Assembly: GCF_000208745.1 (NCBI RefSeq)
Contig: NC_030858.1
Span: 5,338,026 to 5,402,025 of the forward strand
Reading direction: 5' to 3'
Origin: Theobroma cacao
Lineage: Eukaryota > Streptophyta > Magnoliopsida > Malvales > Malvaceae
Length of the DNA stretch: 64,000 nt
The position numbers and the translations under genes were made by a program. This document shows positions 26,407 through 36,114 of this stretch, piece by piece. The notes beneath the pieces were generated by a model. That model saw nothing but the letters and a program-made list of their open reading frames with translations, was not told the origin of the DNA and did not search any database. How positions within the stretch are numbered: position 1 is the first letter of the stretch; each line of letters opens with the position of its first letter.

Positions 26407-27371
26407 ATGACAAAAAAAAAACCGCTGCTGGCTGTTTTCCCTAAACATGAAAAAGAGAAAAGAAAAAGAAAAGATAATCAAGAGCTCGGTTCATCGAAGA
26501 AAAGAAAATTACTGGGAAAGGTAATTCATTTCTCCTCTCGCGTTTTCCCTTTCTTTTGGAAAAAGGTAGTTACTTATTTTTCGAGTAGATTCGTGATTCT
26601 CTTGTATGCTTATTTCGTTTAGTCTTATGATTGGAGTAAATTGCATTCTTTGAAATTAGGAACTCTTCAAGGTCGTGTTTGGGCAGCTGAGAAAATGTTG
26701 AACAGTGACTTTTAATTGTTTAAATATTACTATAAATGGGACCTAGAAAGCGAAAACCCCCTTCATTATTGAATCCTTGATGTGATTCAGGCTTTTAGTT
26801 GAGCTTAAATTTCGTTATAAAAACAATATTTTTAAATTCTTGATTTTGTCGTTATTTAAAACTGCAATCAGTAGTCAGTCTATGGGAAAGAAAAGAACAC
26901 AAAAGAACTGAGTTTGTTGGATTTTTCCTTTCATGGATTGGAAGCTATATTTTAATTGGATATTGCTCTGAGCTAATATTTGTGACACGGAATGATATTC
27001 TGGCTTTAATTCTATATTCTTCAAAAAGATTTCGCTTTATCTTTGCAAAGCAATTTTTTCTGTGGATACATAAATCTGTCTGTAATTGTCTTTATCTGTT
27101 ATATACATGAGATTTGAATACCAATACTCATATTTTAGAAAGTTAAATAGTACTGATTCGAATACCAATCTGTATTGCCAATTTGTACTGATTTATTTCA
27201 TATAATTGATTTGGAATTGAGGAATGGTTACTGATTTGTGCAGAACGATTATCTACATAGCCTTTGATTTCTTTTGTTTGCAAGTTTCTGTATCTTTGTC
27301 ATACACCAATCTGTAGTTGGGATGTCTTTGCTAATTTTGCTTGTGATTTTTCCAATAGTGTGCGGATTGTG
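26407..27371 (+). promoter_or_regulatory. 5' leader with probable intron for the membrane-protein gene
   Basis: A good donor (GGGAAAG|GTAATTC) lies at 26520/26521. Possible acceptors are TGTGCAG ending at 27243 and CCAATAG ending at 27358, so the leader probably contains an intron of about 0.72-0.84 kb. A lysine-rich short open frame starts at 26407. If the transcript begins upstream of it, this would be an upstream ORF, ending soon after the 27243 acceptor or overlapping the main start with the 27358 acceptor. The transcription start is not determined. Confidence 0.5.
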
Positions 27372-28502
27372 ATGTATTTCCAGTCCACTGGTCGAAACCA
27401 GAGACCCAGAGGGTTTCATGTCAATCAGGGCTTTCTGCTTATGTTGATTTCAGCCATTTGTATCTGGTTGCTTTACCAAATCAAGAATTCAAACTACACA
27501 AAGGATGATAGGAGTTTATTAGCCAAGTTCAGTAAAGGCAACAGTGTTTTGAATTTGGGACGCAAAGGGGATGTGGAGTTGAGTGATAAAACTATGTATA
27601 TGTCTGACTCAAAAGATGTAATTCTTGAAGCAGGAGGAAAGCAGAAAGATAGAGGTGGTGTAGATGATGAGTTGGATGGAAGTGTTGATGAGAAGGGGGA
27701 AAATGAATCTTTAGACAAGCGAATTGAATACATTCATGGGCGTGACAAGACTGATGCAGAGGAGGGGAAGAAAATGGAGCCAGAAAGACAATATCATCTG
27801 TCAACTAATAGTGAAAATATTGAAATCGAAATGAGAGACGAGGATAACAAAGTTTTCAGTGAAGATAATTCACCAGAAGGACTAGAAAGTTTAAAGAGAA
27901 TCGTGTCCAACCTTGATGGGGGAAGGTATGAGAAGGACCAGAAAAGGCTAAGCAGTTCTGATGAAAGAGGACATAAGAGTGGTGCTAATAATCTTGTCGA
28001 GCGAGGAGATGAGAAGGACTTGGAAAGACACACTAAAGAACTACAAAGAGATGAGGAAATAAGTATTGATGCTCTTAAGCAAGGCAAAGATGAAGAAAAA
28101 GGTTCAAGCAGAGAGAACGGTGAAGATAAAGACCTTATAAGTAAGGAGATAAACAAGCAGGTGAATAGTACAGAGAATGCGACTGTTTTTGGCCAGAATG
28201 AAGTTGGAAACGGATTACATGGCTTTCATGATGAGAATGGTGTTCCTCAAGGAAGCAATGATCTTGTAGAGTTCACATTGGCTAAGTCAAGAGATAGTCA
28301 AGCAAACAATATTTTACATCAAGAAACCAACTCAAGTTTGAACCATCGAAACAATATCACTGAAAGACCTCATATTAAAGAAGTTGAATCTAAATCAGAT
28401 AGAAATGCTACTGATGCTGAGACAAAAACTCGGAGCCAAAAAGAAGGCTCAAAAAGTGATGCAATGTTAGATGTGGGAATCAATTCTGACACCAATTTTT
28501 GA
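27372..28502 (+). CDS. Single-pass membrane protein with a long acidic, hydrophilic tail, unknown function
   Basis: 376 aa from the ATG at 27372. An in-frame ATG at 27264 would add 36 residues, but that extension looks like untranslated or intronic sequence and is not family-like. The N-terminus is basic (GRNQRPRGFHVNQ, residues 7-19) and is followed by a hydrophobic segment FLLMLISAICIWLLYQ (21-36). The remaining 340 residues are charged, rich in Glu, Lys, Asp and Ser, and probably disordered. This layout (short basic tail, one helix, acidic low-complexity domain) is found in uncharacterised plant proteins often labelled dentin sialophosphoprotein-like or myb-like protein X because of composition only. 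The basic N-terminus suggests it stays in the cytosol with the tail in the lumen (type II), by the positive-inside rule. I do not assign a function. Confidence 0.75.
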   Translation: MYFQSTGRNQRPRGFHVNQGFLLMLISAICIWLLYQIKNSNYTKDDRSLLAKFSKGNSVLNLGRKGDVELSDKTMYMSDSKDVILEAGGKQKDRGGVDDELDGSVDEKGENESLDKRIEYIHGRDKTDAEEGKKMEPERQYHLSTNSENIEIEMRDEDNKVFSEDNSPEGLESLKRIVSNLDGGRYEKDQKRLSSSDERGHKSGANNLVERGDEKDLERHTKELQRDEEISIDALKQGKDEEKGSSRENGEDKDLISKEINKQVNSTENATVFGQNEVGNGLHGFHDENGVPQGSNDLVEFTLAKSRDSQANNILHQETNSSLNHRNNITERPHIKEVESKSDRNATDAETKTRSQKEGSKSDAMLDVGINSDTNF

Positions 28503-31500
28503 AATTCAGAAATAGCACAAGCAAGATGATCTAGTTAGAAGGACATAGAAGAATTAGATAAGCTAGGGATAAGCAGAGTATAATATGTGATCTTATCACT
28601 TCGTTTTCTTTGAGGCTGTATAGTTTGAGACCCTCGATGTAATGTGAGGCTTTTATGCTTTGGCCTTCCGGATTGACAGTATCATGTGTAGTTACAGCTG
28701 TAGGTGTCACCTAGTGAAATCATGGTGCATGTATGTTGCATTTAATCACCTTTTGCCTCCAAACACTACTTCACGAATAATTTCAGTTTCAACTGCAGCT
28801 TATGCAGCAAGAACTTTCATCCTTCTATATATATAAGACCACCAGTGCAATGCTTCCATCTTAATTGCTATTTAAACCTAGACTGATGAAATACTCTACC
28901 TTCACTGTGGAACCCATCGTTTATTGTTTTTAAAACTTCCTTGCCAGAGGACATGGACAATTGTTGTTGTTGTTGACCTGCTTGAGTTACAGAGGTAAAT
29001 CGTGGTAATTATGTGGCTTATGGGATAACGGGATTCCGGCAGTTGAAGTATATTGCTGCTCAGTTGCTTGAATTACAACGGCTGCAAGTCACTACCGGAA
29101 TTCAGAGTCTACTGCTGATGGACTATCGACTACTGCTGTTATTTGAACAGCTAAGACCAATGCCGCCTTCACCACTATCGGGCTGCTAATCAGTTACGGT
29201 GAATTAAGGCTGCTAGAACTTCTAATAAGTGGAAGAAAGCTTTTCAGTTGCGAACAGAGGCTGCAATATTGGAAGGGAAGTGAAGGAAACATGTGGTGAC
29301 CATCAATTAATAAAAGTACTAACGGGCCATGGTGTTTGGATCTGGTTGAAGTTAAGGGCTTGATCCTTGTCGTGTTGATTGCCAATGAAATGACCGACCT
29401 TTTCAGCTGGAATACGTATTACTATTTTGACTTGTCTCTGATTGCTTCAATTTTATGCCGAAGCTCGCTATTGCGTTTATTTTAGGTTTTGGCCGACGTT
29501 GTCCAATTGTTTCCAGAAAAACCCTGATTCTATGAGGTCGCTGAATGCTGATATTTTTCCGACTTATATGACTTTGGGATTGCTTCATTGCGGCTGCTTT
29601 GGCACCATGAAGGTATGAACATTGCTCTCCTAATGTTAAATATGATCAGTTCGTACCATGTTTGTTGGAACACAATTTACGAGCTAGAAGGTTTTGGGCC
29701 TGGTGGCACCGGTCCCGTCGAAGTGATAGTGGTTGGGTGCTCTCAATCTTGGATCGAAATGTATTTGTCGATATCGTATCTCAGTACTATTCATTAGGAT
29801 TTTGCCTTGTAGTGGTTGATTAGGTAAAGTTTTTGGATCCCTTTTGGTCTCATGGCTTGTAAAAATTTCCTGGCAAAGAAAAGAACCATTTTTCCATTCC
29901 AACTTAATTAGTACAATGATGTTGAGCCCCTGCGTTTCTTTTCTATGTGCACTAGCGATATTTCCCGCCCCTACCCATTTTCATAACGAGTGTGGCAGAT
30001 TACTTCTTTGATTTTAGAGTCCCTCAAGAAATGCAAGCATACACATGCAAACAAAAATTTCATATTCAATGCAACACTCGCTAGGTGATTAGGTTACCGA
30101 CAAGTATTGTGAACCACTAACCTCGCCGCATTTCAGGGTCCATGCGAATCTTAATTCTGAAAACATGGGAAGATTTTAAAGTAGAAGTCATAATTTTCAT
30201 TGAAAACCTTTCACATGAATGAACTGAAAAAGATATCAACCTAATTAGAGATTTTTTTTTTTTATAATTAGACAAAGAGATTCAAACTCTACTCATTAAG
30301 TAAGAAAATCATATATCAATTAATGAATCAAATACTCGAGTGCTAACTTGAGATCGTTTTAATTAAATTGAAAGATACTTTTTTGAGCACTTCTAAAACA
30401 TGAATTATATCAGAAAGTTGGTTATTGGTAATAAATCTCTACGTTCACTAAGGCTGTGTTTGAAGTCAACAAGGTCTTGGGGAATTTGCCACTTGCTATA
30501 TGAGCTAATAAGATAAAAGGGATGATTGAGGAGGATGAAAGGTTTCAACTCAAACTAGCTAGACATTTCTCCACATATTCATTCTTTTGGAAAGAAAACT
30601 CCTCCCTACTAGTTAGTCATAATAAACCAGGAAAGATACCTTTTTGAACATTTCTAAAGCATGAATTATATCAAAAAGTTGAATAAGATTGAGACCTAAC
30701 GTTTTGATGCACTCGTTTTGCATGTGGCTCCGAAATAAGCTCACCAGAAAATTTGTTCTCCCCTCTTTGACCAATCATCCGAATAACAATACTTGGCTGA
30801 TACCACATACTAGCCCTACTTTGAATCGGAATCACGATACCTTTTGAGTTTTGATGTGACCTGTACGCTTGATGTCAAACATGCTTAAAAATTATTTTTA
30901 TGTCATTATAATAAAATTGAGTTTTAATTATTTTTTTATAAAATAAAATTTTAAAAATACAACTATTTAAATTTTTAATTTTATTTTTTTTACATTTAGT
31001 GGTAATATAAAAAAGTACAATTTTTACTAGTGTATGTAATTTTTATGATTACATTTTATTCATAATACATATAAAAATTTATATAGTGAAATTATATCTA
31101 TAAAAATGTTTTAAAAAACGTAAAAAAAAGTGTTATTAAAAATATTTTTAGTAATTCATTTTTAAAATGTATTATTTTAAGTCAAATTTATGATAGTGTG
31201 CACGTGTAAAATCAAAAGTAAAGTCGCCATTGTTTTTTGTCAAATATGAATTTTTTTTTACCAAAATAACACTATAAATCAACCACACAAATATGATCAA
31301 TTAAATGTGTCATTATTAATGTAATTTAGAAAAAAATAATATAAGATGAATTGAAACAGGTATAAAATTTGACTTAAAATTTATATCTTGGCATTAATTG
31401 GAGAATGAAATATTAATTTTTAACTAGGTTAAATAAAGATATGATCAATTGTAGTATAAGTTAAATATAAGTTGCAATTTTCCTTTTCAATATTGTTCTG

Positions 31501-31760
31501 TCGAAGCCATTTAGGAAAAAGGGTCGACAACTTCAACTCATCAAGGCCTAATGATTAAATTGCTAATGTTGGTGAGGTTAGCTGTTCCTTATAAGCATTA
31601 ATTTCGACAATTAAATCATATTATTGGCGTTGATTTAAATTAATAATATAAATTTTTTATCATATCTATTAGGATTTAGGAGATTGTGTACGTTTTGAAA
31701 TACTATTATACTCCATATAATCTATATGTGCATCATCAGTCTTAATTTAGTTGAGTCTTT
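28503..31760. other. 3' UTR and intergenic DNA after the membrane-protein gene
   Basis: The first 250 bases are probably 3' UTR. From about 28940 to 29900 the composition is clearly less AT-rich than the flanks, yet it has no long frame and no recognisable protein on either strand. It may be a degraded gene, an old retroelement or a non-coding transcript. Beyond 29900 it is AT-rich spacer with one SINE-like copy (30253-30342). Confidence 0.5.
30241..30354 (-). mobile_element. tRNA-derived SINE, older copy
   Basis: Minus-strand retroposon of about 90 bp (30253-30342), closely resembling the SINE at 46170-46262: poly(A) tail (poly(T) on the plus strand), a box-B-like AGAGTTTGAATCTCT, and an AAGTAAG block reversed in both. 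The flanks ctaattagagat and ctaacttgagat (30241-30252, 30343-30354) match at 10 of 12 bases, consistent with an aged target-site duplication. Confidence 0.7.
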
Positions 31761-32158
31761 TATATAGGTAAGCATGGAGTTTATCTTCTTAGTAACAATA
31801 TATCTATCCTTAATGTGTTAGCTTATAATTAAATATGAGTTTCTCTGTTAACCTTGTTGTTTTTTCCTACTTATTTGTTTGCTTTGCATAAATTAGCAGT
31901 GGCAATAAATGTTAAAAAAGTAACACTAATTTAGATATGATATTGTGACTCAACTATATATGTTTCTTTTTAGCACTATCATAAATTAAATTATCTTATA
32001 TTAATGAATGGATTTCACTTATAATGCTGACCTCAACTCTCTAATAACTTGTCCCTTCAATGCTAAAAAGTGAAGACCATTTCGTGCTTCAACAGACTCC
32101 ACAAAAATTCTTGGACGAGTCGTCACGTGAATAAATCCTTAGCCATTTAACCTTTAGG

Positions 32159-32854
32159 TAGCGCTTGGTATAAGAAAAGTGAGAGCATATTTCTTGCAAT
32201 GTGTCTAATTAAATTATATTACAGTGTTTATTTTGCAATAGATCATTATAGTGTAAGATTGCAATACAATCATATTACAGCTAAAGAATGTAACGTGATT
32301 GCAGTCCAAAACCAATACAATCACATTACATTGCACTCTGCAATGTTCTTAAAAACACTTTTACCCTTCAACTTTATTACCTTATTAAAAACATTTTGTA
32401 ACGTTATAATTAAAATAAAATATATTAAAATAAAATAAAATATATTAAAATAAAATATATAATATAAAAATTAAAAAATAAAATAAAATATAAAAATTAA
32501 AATTTATATAATATAGGTAAAAGAAATTAAAATAAAATATATAATATAATAANAAGATTATAATAAGAAATAAAAATAAATTATATGACATTAAAAATAT
32601 ATTTTAAGAGTTGATATTATATAAAAATTAATAATAAAAAATACAAATATATTAAACTTACATTTTAATAAATAGAGGATAATTTTAAAAATTAACATTA
32701 CATTCCCCGTAAATTACTTGTAAATCAAACGCTGCAATGTTATCTTCCTTGCATATTAATCATTATTTTGCTTGTATACCAAACACTGTAATGTTATTTT
32801 TCCTATAATCACATTAGCTGTAATCACATTACATTGTAAAGTACCAAATGTCAC
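32159..32854. mobile_element. About 0.7-kb non-autonomous DNA transposon in promoter copy 1
   Basis: Comparing the two promoter copies gives the empty site directly: copy 2 reads cctttaggcccttgaatcc, whereas copy 1 reads cctttagg, then this segment, then aggcctttgaatcc. The implied target duplication is AGG (3 bp) or AG. The ends read TAGCGCTTGGTA and, in reverse complement, GTGACATTTGGTA: short imperfect terminal inverted repeats. Both subterminal regions carry tgtaat/attaca motifs such as TGTAATCACATTACA in opposite orientations. There is no transposase-like frame and one unresolved base at 32553. The superfamily is uncertain (3-bp duplications fit PIF/Harbinger or CACTA types, but these ends are not typical). 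Confidence 0.8.
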
Positions 32855-32886
32855 AGGCCTTTGAATCCTTAATATTTAATTTTATC

Positions 32887-32894
32887 TATATAAA
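32887..32894 (+). promoter_or_regulatory. TATA box of promoter copy 1
   Basis: TATATAAA in the same context (ctatataaacaccag) as the box at 33404. It is intact, so this copy could still start transcription. Its transcript would run through copy 2 before reaching the coding region. Confidence 0.6.
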
Positions 32895-33403
32895 CACCAG
32901 TCGCTAAACCCAAGGAAAGCCATCCTAATATTTTACTTGATCGTTTTGATCTTTTTAGTTTTTGTTTCTATATAGGTAAGCATGGAGTTTATCTTCTTAA
33001 TGACTATATATCTATCCTTAATGTGTTAGCTTATAATTAAATATGAGTTTCCCTGTTAACCTTGTTGTTTTTTCCTACTTATTTGTTTGTTTTGCATAAA
33101 TTAGAAGTGGCAGTAAATGTTAAAAAAGTAACACTAATTCAGATATGATATTGTGACTCAACTATATATGTTTCTTTTTAGCACTATCATAAATTAAATT
33201 ATCTTATATTAATGAATGGATTTCACTTATAAATTATAATGCTGACCTCAACTCTTTAATAACTTGTCCCTTCAGTGCTACAAAGTGAAGAACAATCCAT
33301 GCTACAACAGACTCCACAAAAATTCTTTGGACGAGTTGTCACGTAAAAAAATCCTCAGCCACTTAACCTTTAGGCCCTTGAATCCTTGATAACTAATTTT
33401 CTC

Positions 33404-33411
33404 TATATAAA
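33404..33411 (+). promoter_or_regulatory. TATA box of the LFS-like gene
   Basis: TATATAAA lies 84 bases upstream of the start codon at 33488, giving an expected leader of about 50 bases. Confidence 0.8.
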
Positions 33412-33487
33412 CACCAGCTGCTAAACCCAAGGAAACCCATCCTAATATTTTACTTGATCGTTTTGATCTTTGCTAGTTTTTGTTTCA

Positions 33488-33994
33488 ATGGCTAATGATC
33501 AGCACCAACCAAAATGGGAAGGGAAGGCGTTTGCAGAGCTAGCAGGCCCCAAAGCAGAACAAGTCTGGCCTCTCTTACAAGATTTTTTCGGCTTAGACAA
33601 GTGGTTCCCAACTCTGACCACTTGCCTCCCTGTGGAAGGCGTGTCTGGGCAACCTGGGTGCGTTCGATTTTGTGCCGGCTTCAAAGCTCCAGTAAATGGC
33701 AGTGACGAAGGAACTGTGAATTGGACTAAGCAGAAACTGCTGTCCATTGATCCAAGTGAAATGGCTTTTAGCTATTCCATTGTGGATGGCAATGTTGGTT
33801 TCAACGGTTACGTATCGACAGTGAAAGTGTTGCCAAAGGAAGCAGGGTGTGACATTGACTGGAAGTACGAAGTGGAGCCCGTAAAAGGCTGGACACTGAA
33901 GGATTTGGATTTCTTCATCGCTTCTGGTTTGCAAGTCATGGCTCAGAGAATGGAAGCCGCTCTCCGAGTTTTCCAAGCTTCAATGGACCAGTAA
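33488..33994 (+). CDS. Lachrymatory-factor-synthase-like protein (START/Bet v1-like, polyketide-cyclase fold)
   Basis: Intronless, 168 aa, starting MANDQHQPKWEGKAFAEL. It matches the family of onion lachrymatory factor synthase along its length: W-x-GK near residue 10, PKAEQVWPLLQDFFGLDKW (about 19-37), GCVRFCAG (about 57-64), the central beta-strand region, and a long C-terminal amphipathic helix (about 143-165). In onion the enzyme converts a sulfenic acid to propanethial S-oxide. Outside Allium such homologues are usually annotated LFS-like and their substrate is unknown, so the activity should not be assumed; the fold suggests binding of a small hydrophobic ligand. The ATG at 33488 follows a TATA box and a leader shared with the duplicated promoter. 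Codon use is more GC-rich than the flanks. No second copy of the coding region is present in the window. Confidence 0.9.
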   Translation: MANDQHQPKWEGKAFAELAGPKAEQVWPLLQDFFGLDKWFPTLTTCLPVEGVSGQPGCVRFCAGFKAPVNGSDEGTVNWTKQKLLSIDPSEMAFSYSIVDGNVGFNGYVSTVKVLPKEAGCDIDWKYEVEPVKGWTLKDLDFFIASGLQVMAQRMEAALRVFQASMDQ

Positions 33995-36114
33995 ATTTCG
34001 TAGTAACTTAAAAGTCTTCTGTTGTATTAATGGAACTGATCATTAGCAAAAGCTCAATAAAGTCGGTCAGTCTCTTTCATCATTAGATAAAAAATGGTGG
34101 GGTTTCGATTTCAATTTTAATTTTATGCTTTCGTGCTACAAGAGATCACACAACGCAAATCCTCTGCCCCGGAATTGTATCCCGTTTCTACCTCATCCAC
34201 GCTTTCAGATTACACAGACTGCTTTCAGTTGTCTACTAAAAAGATACACAGAACTAAATATTTTCACCAAAGATAAAACTTTTTTACTATTATTAACGTA
34301 AATTTTCAAAAAATCAAATCATAAATTATTGAGATTGAAGGACAATGATGATAAAAAAAATTAATAATTATAAAAATTGTTTAAAGTTTAAATAAATAAT
34401 CACAAATCTCTGCAAATTTATCATTAAAAAAACTGTATTAGAGTCTTGATAGAAAAAAAAATTGTACAATGACAATGTCTAAAACGCTCTTATACGTCTT
34501 AAATGGATAAAGATGCAACTGAATATTGATGATTTGGAGCAAATTCACATTTTTTTTGGACAATTTTTTTTATATGTCAAACTTTCTTACTTTGTGAATT
34601 TATTTTTTTAAAATTTTACTTATTTCTTATGTGAAAACTGTGATCTATTTAAAAAAATGTCTAATTATCTAATTTTACTATCAATCAAATAAATTATTAT
34701 CTTAATGATGAATTTTTTTAAGAGATTAATACTATTTTTTTTATTTTATTACTTAAAACAGAAAAGACTTTGAAGAAATTTTCTCTTCATATTTGGTGGA
34801 AGGTTGAAAAAATTTCTTTCTCTATTTACTTTTTTTTTTCATTAATTAAGACATGTGACCAGATGGATGAAAGGGGTTATAGATTGAAAAAAGAGTTAAT
34901 TAATTAAGACATGTGATGAGTCTTGATGAGTGAGACAGATTACAAATACAACTACAACATAGAGAATTACCATTCAAGATTTTACCAATATAAAATTAAT
35001 TCAATTTTGCCTAATGTTGAAATACTCATACTTATATTATATGGAATGAAGTGTATATATATAAATGATATTTTTAATAAAAATAATTTGATGTAATTAA
35101 ATTTTTTATATATTTTAGAAGTTATATAAATTTTACTATTAGTAATAATAAAAAAAAAAATTAGAATGACCATTTAAAAAATATAATTAATAAAAATGAT
35201 ACTTTTGTTAATTAAAAAATATTTCAACATCCAAATCATTATACATAATTTTTTTAAATAATTCAAATAAAAAACTTCATTAATCACCGAAAACGTTGAT
35301 ACAATGAGACATACTCTTACTAGACATTAACAACTTCTCTTTGACCCCCCCCTGCCGATTCTATCGTCACGCGAAAAGAGTCTCATTAAAACCCCTTTCA
35401 TAGAAAAACCTAATGGGATAAAACCCGTGTAAAGGAAAAAGAGTGCCCTTTTCAGACATGTCTATGACATTGATCAAGAGTTCTTTCAACCCCTCCAACA
35501 TAACCAAGCTATTAGATACAGCTCACCTAAATCTTGCAAAACAGTATTTGCTATATTGTGTGGCCTATCTCCAACATTTGTCCAAAAGATTTCACCACTG
35601 GTCAATGTCCTCGCATGCTGAGACCAAAATTGTTCATAGTGCTGTGACAAGTAGGAAGAGCCACAATCTATGAATTTGAATCTGAATACACTGGCTCCAC
35701 TGTGGTGACAATGCAGAATATGCGTGATGGACTAGAATTAAGAACAAGTTATGAGCCAACACTAAATTTCATGTTGCCTCAATGTAATGGTAAAACAAAT
35801 TACAATTATAAACAAAGTAGAAACTAATGGTACATTTTCGGCTTTGATAACACAAACTATGCATACAAGTGTGGCAGCTTTGAGTAATTTTTGTTAATCA
35901 AGTTCTCTGTCAGTCTGTGAATCACCCACAAAACTGAGGATCTGCCCATCAGGTCAGACTGCACTAATAAATTGGCCTTTGAAGATTGTTAACATTTTAT
36001 TCAGCATCAATCGAAAGCACAAGCGGGGCCAATCTCTCTCTGAGCAAACACGTTCCGAGCCAGAAAATTTACAGGAGATTCTCTTCCTCTTTTGCTTCTT
36101 GAATCTCAGTGGAT
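33995..36114. other. Intergenic DNA between the LFS-like and CDC27B genes
   Basis: The first 100 bases are 3' UTR of the LFS-like gene. The rest is AT-rich. A segment near 35330-35780 is less AT-rich and includes cctaatgggataaaaccc and gaaaaagagtg, phrases I associate with fragments of plant LTR retrotransposons. It has no intact reading frame. I see no gene here. Confidence 0.5.

Larger units (their letters stand above)
31761..33487 (+). repeat. Tandem duplication of the LFS-like gene promoter and leader
   Basis: Bases 31761-32968 and 32969-33487 are two copies of one unit, both starting tatataggtaagcatggag and both ending at the leader sequence ...ttttgatctt, then tagtttttgtttc. In copy 2 the next bases are the start codon region; in copy 1 the next unit begins exactly where the ATG should be, so no coding sequence was duplicated. 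Identity is high, with scattered substitutions and a small indel (an extra aattataa-like piece near 33232 in copy 2). Copy 1 is longer because of an insertion at 32159-32854. Each copy retains a TATATAAA box. Confidence 0.9.

Noticed and set aside
29684..29902. A 72-codon minus-strand frame with overlapping plus-strand frame
   Set aside because: Neither resembles a family; the region shows no intact exon structure.
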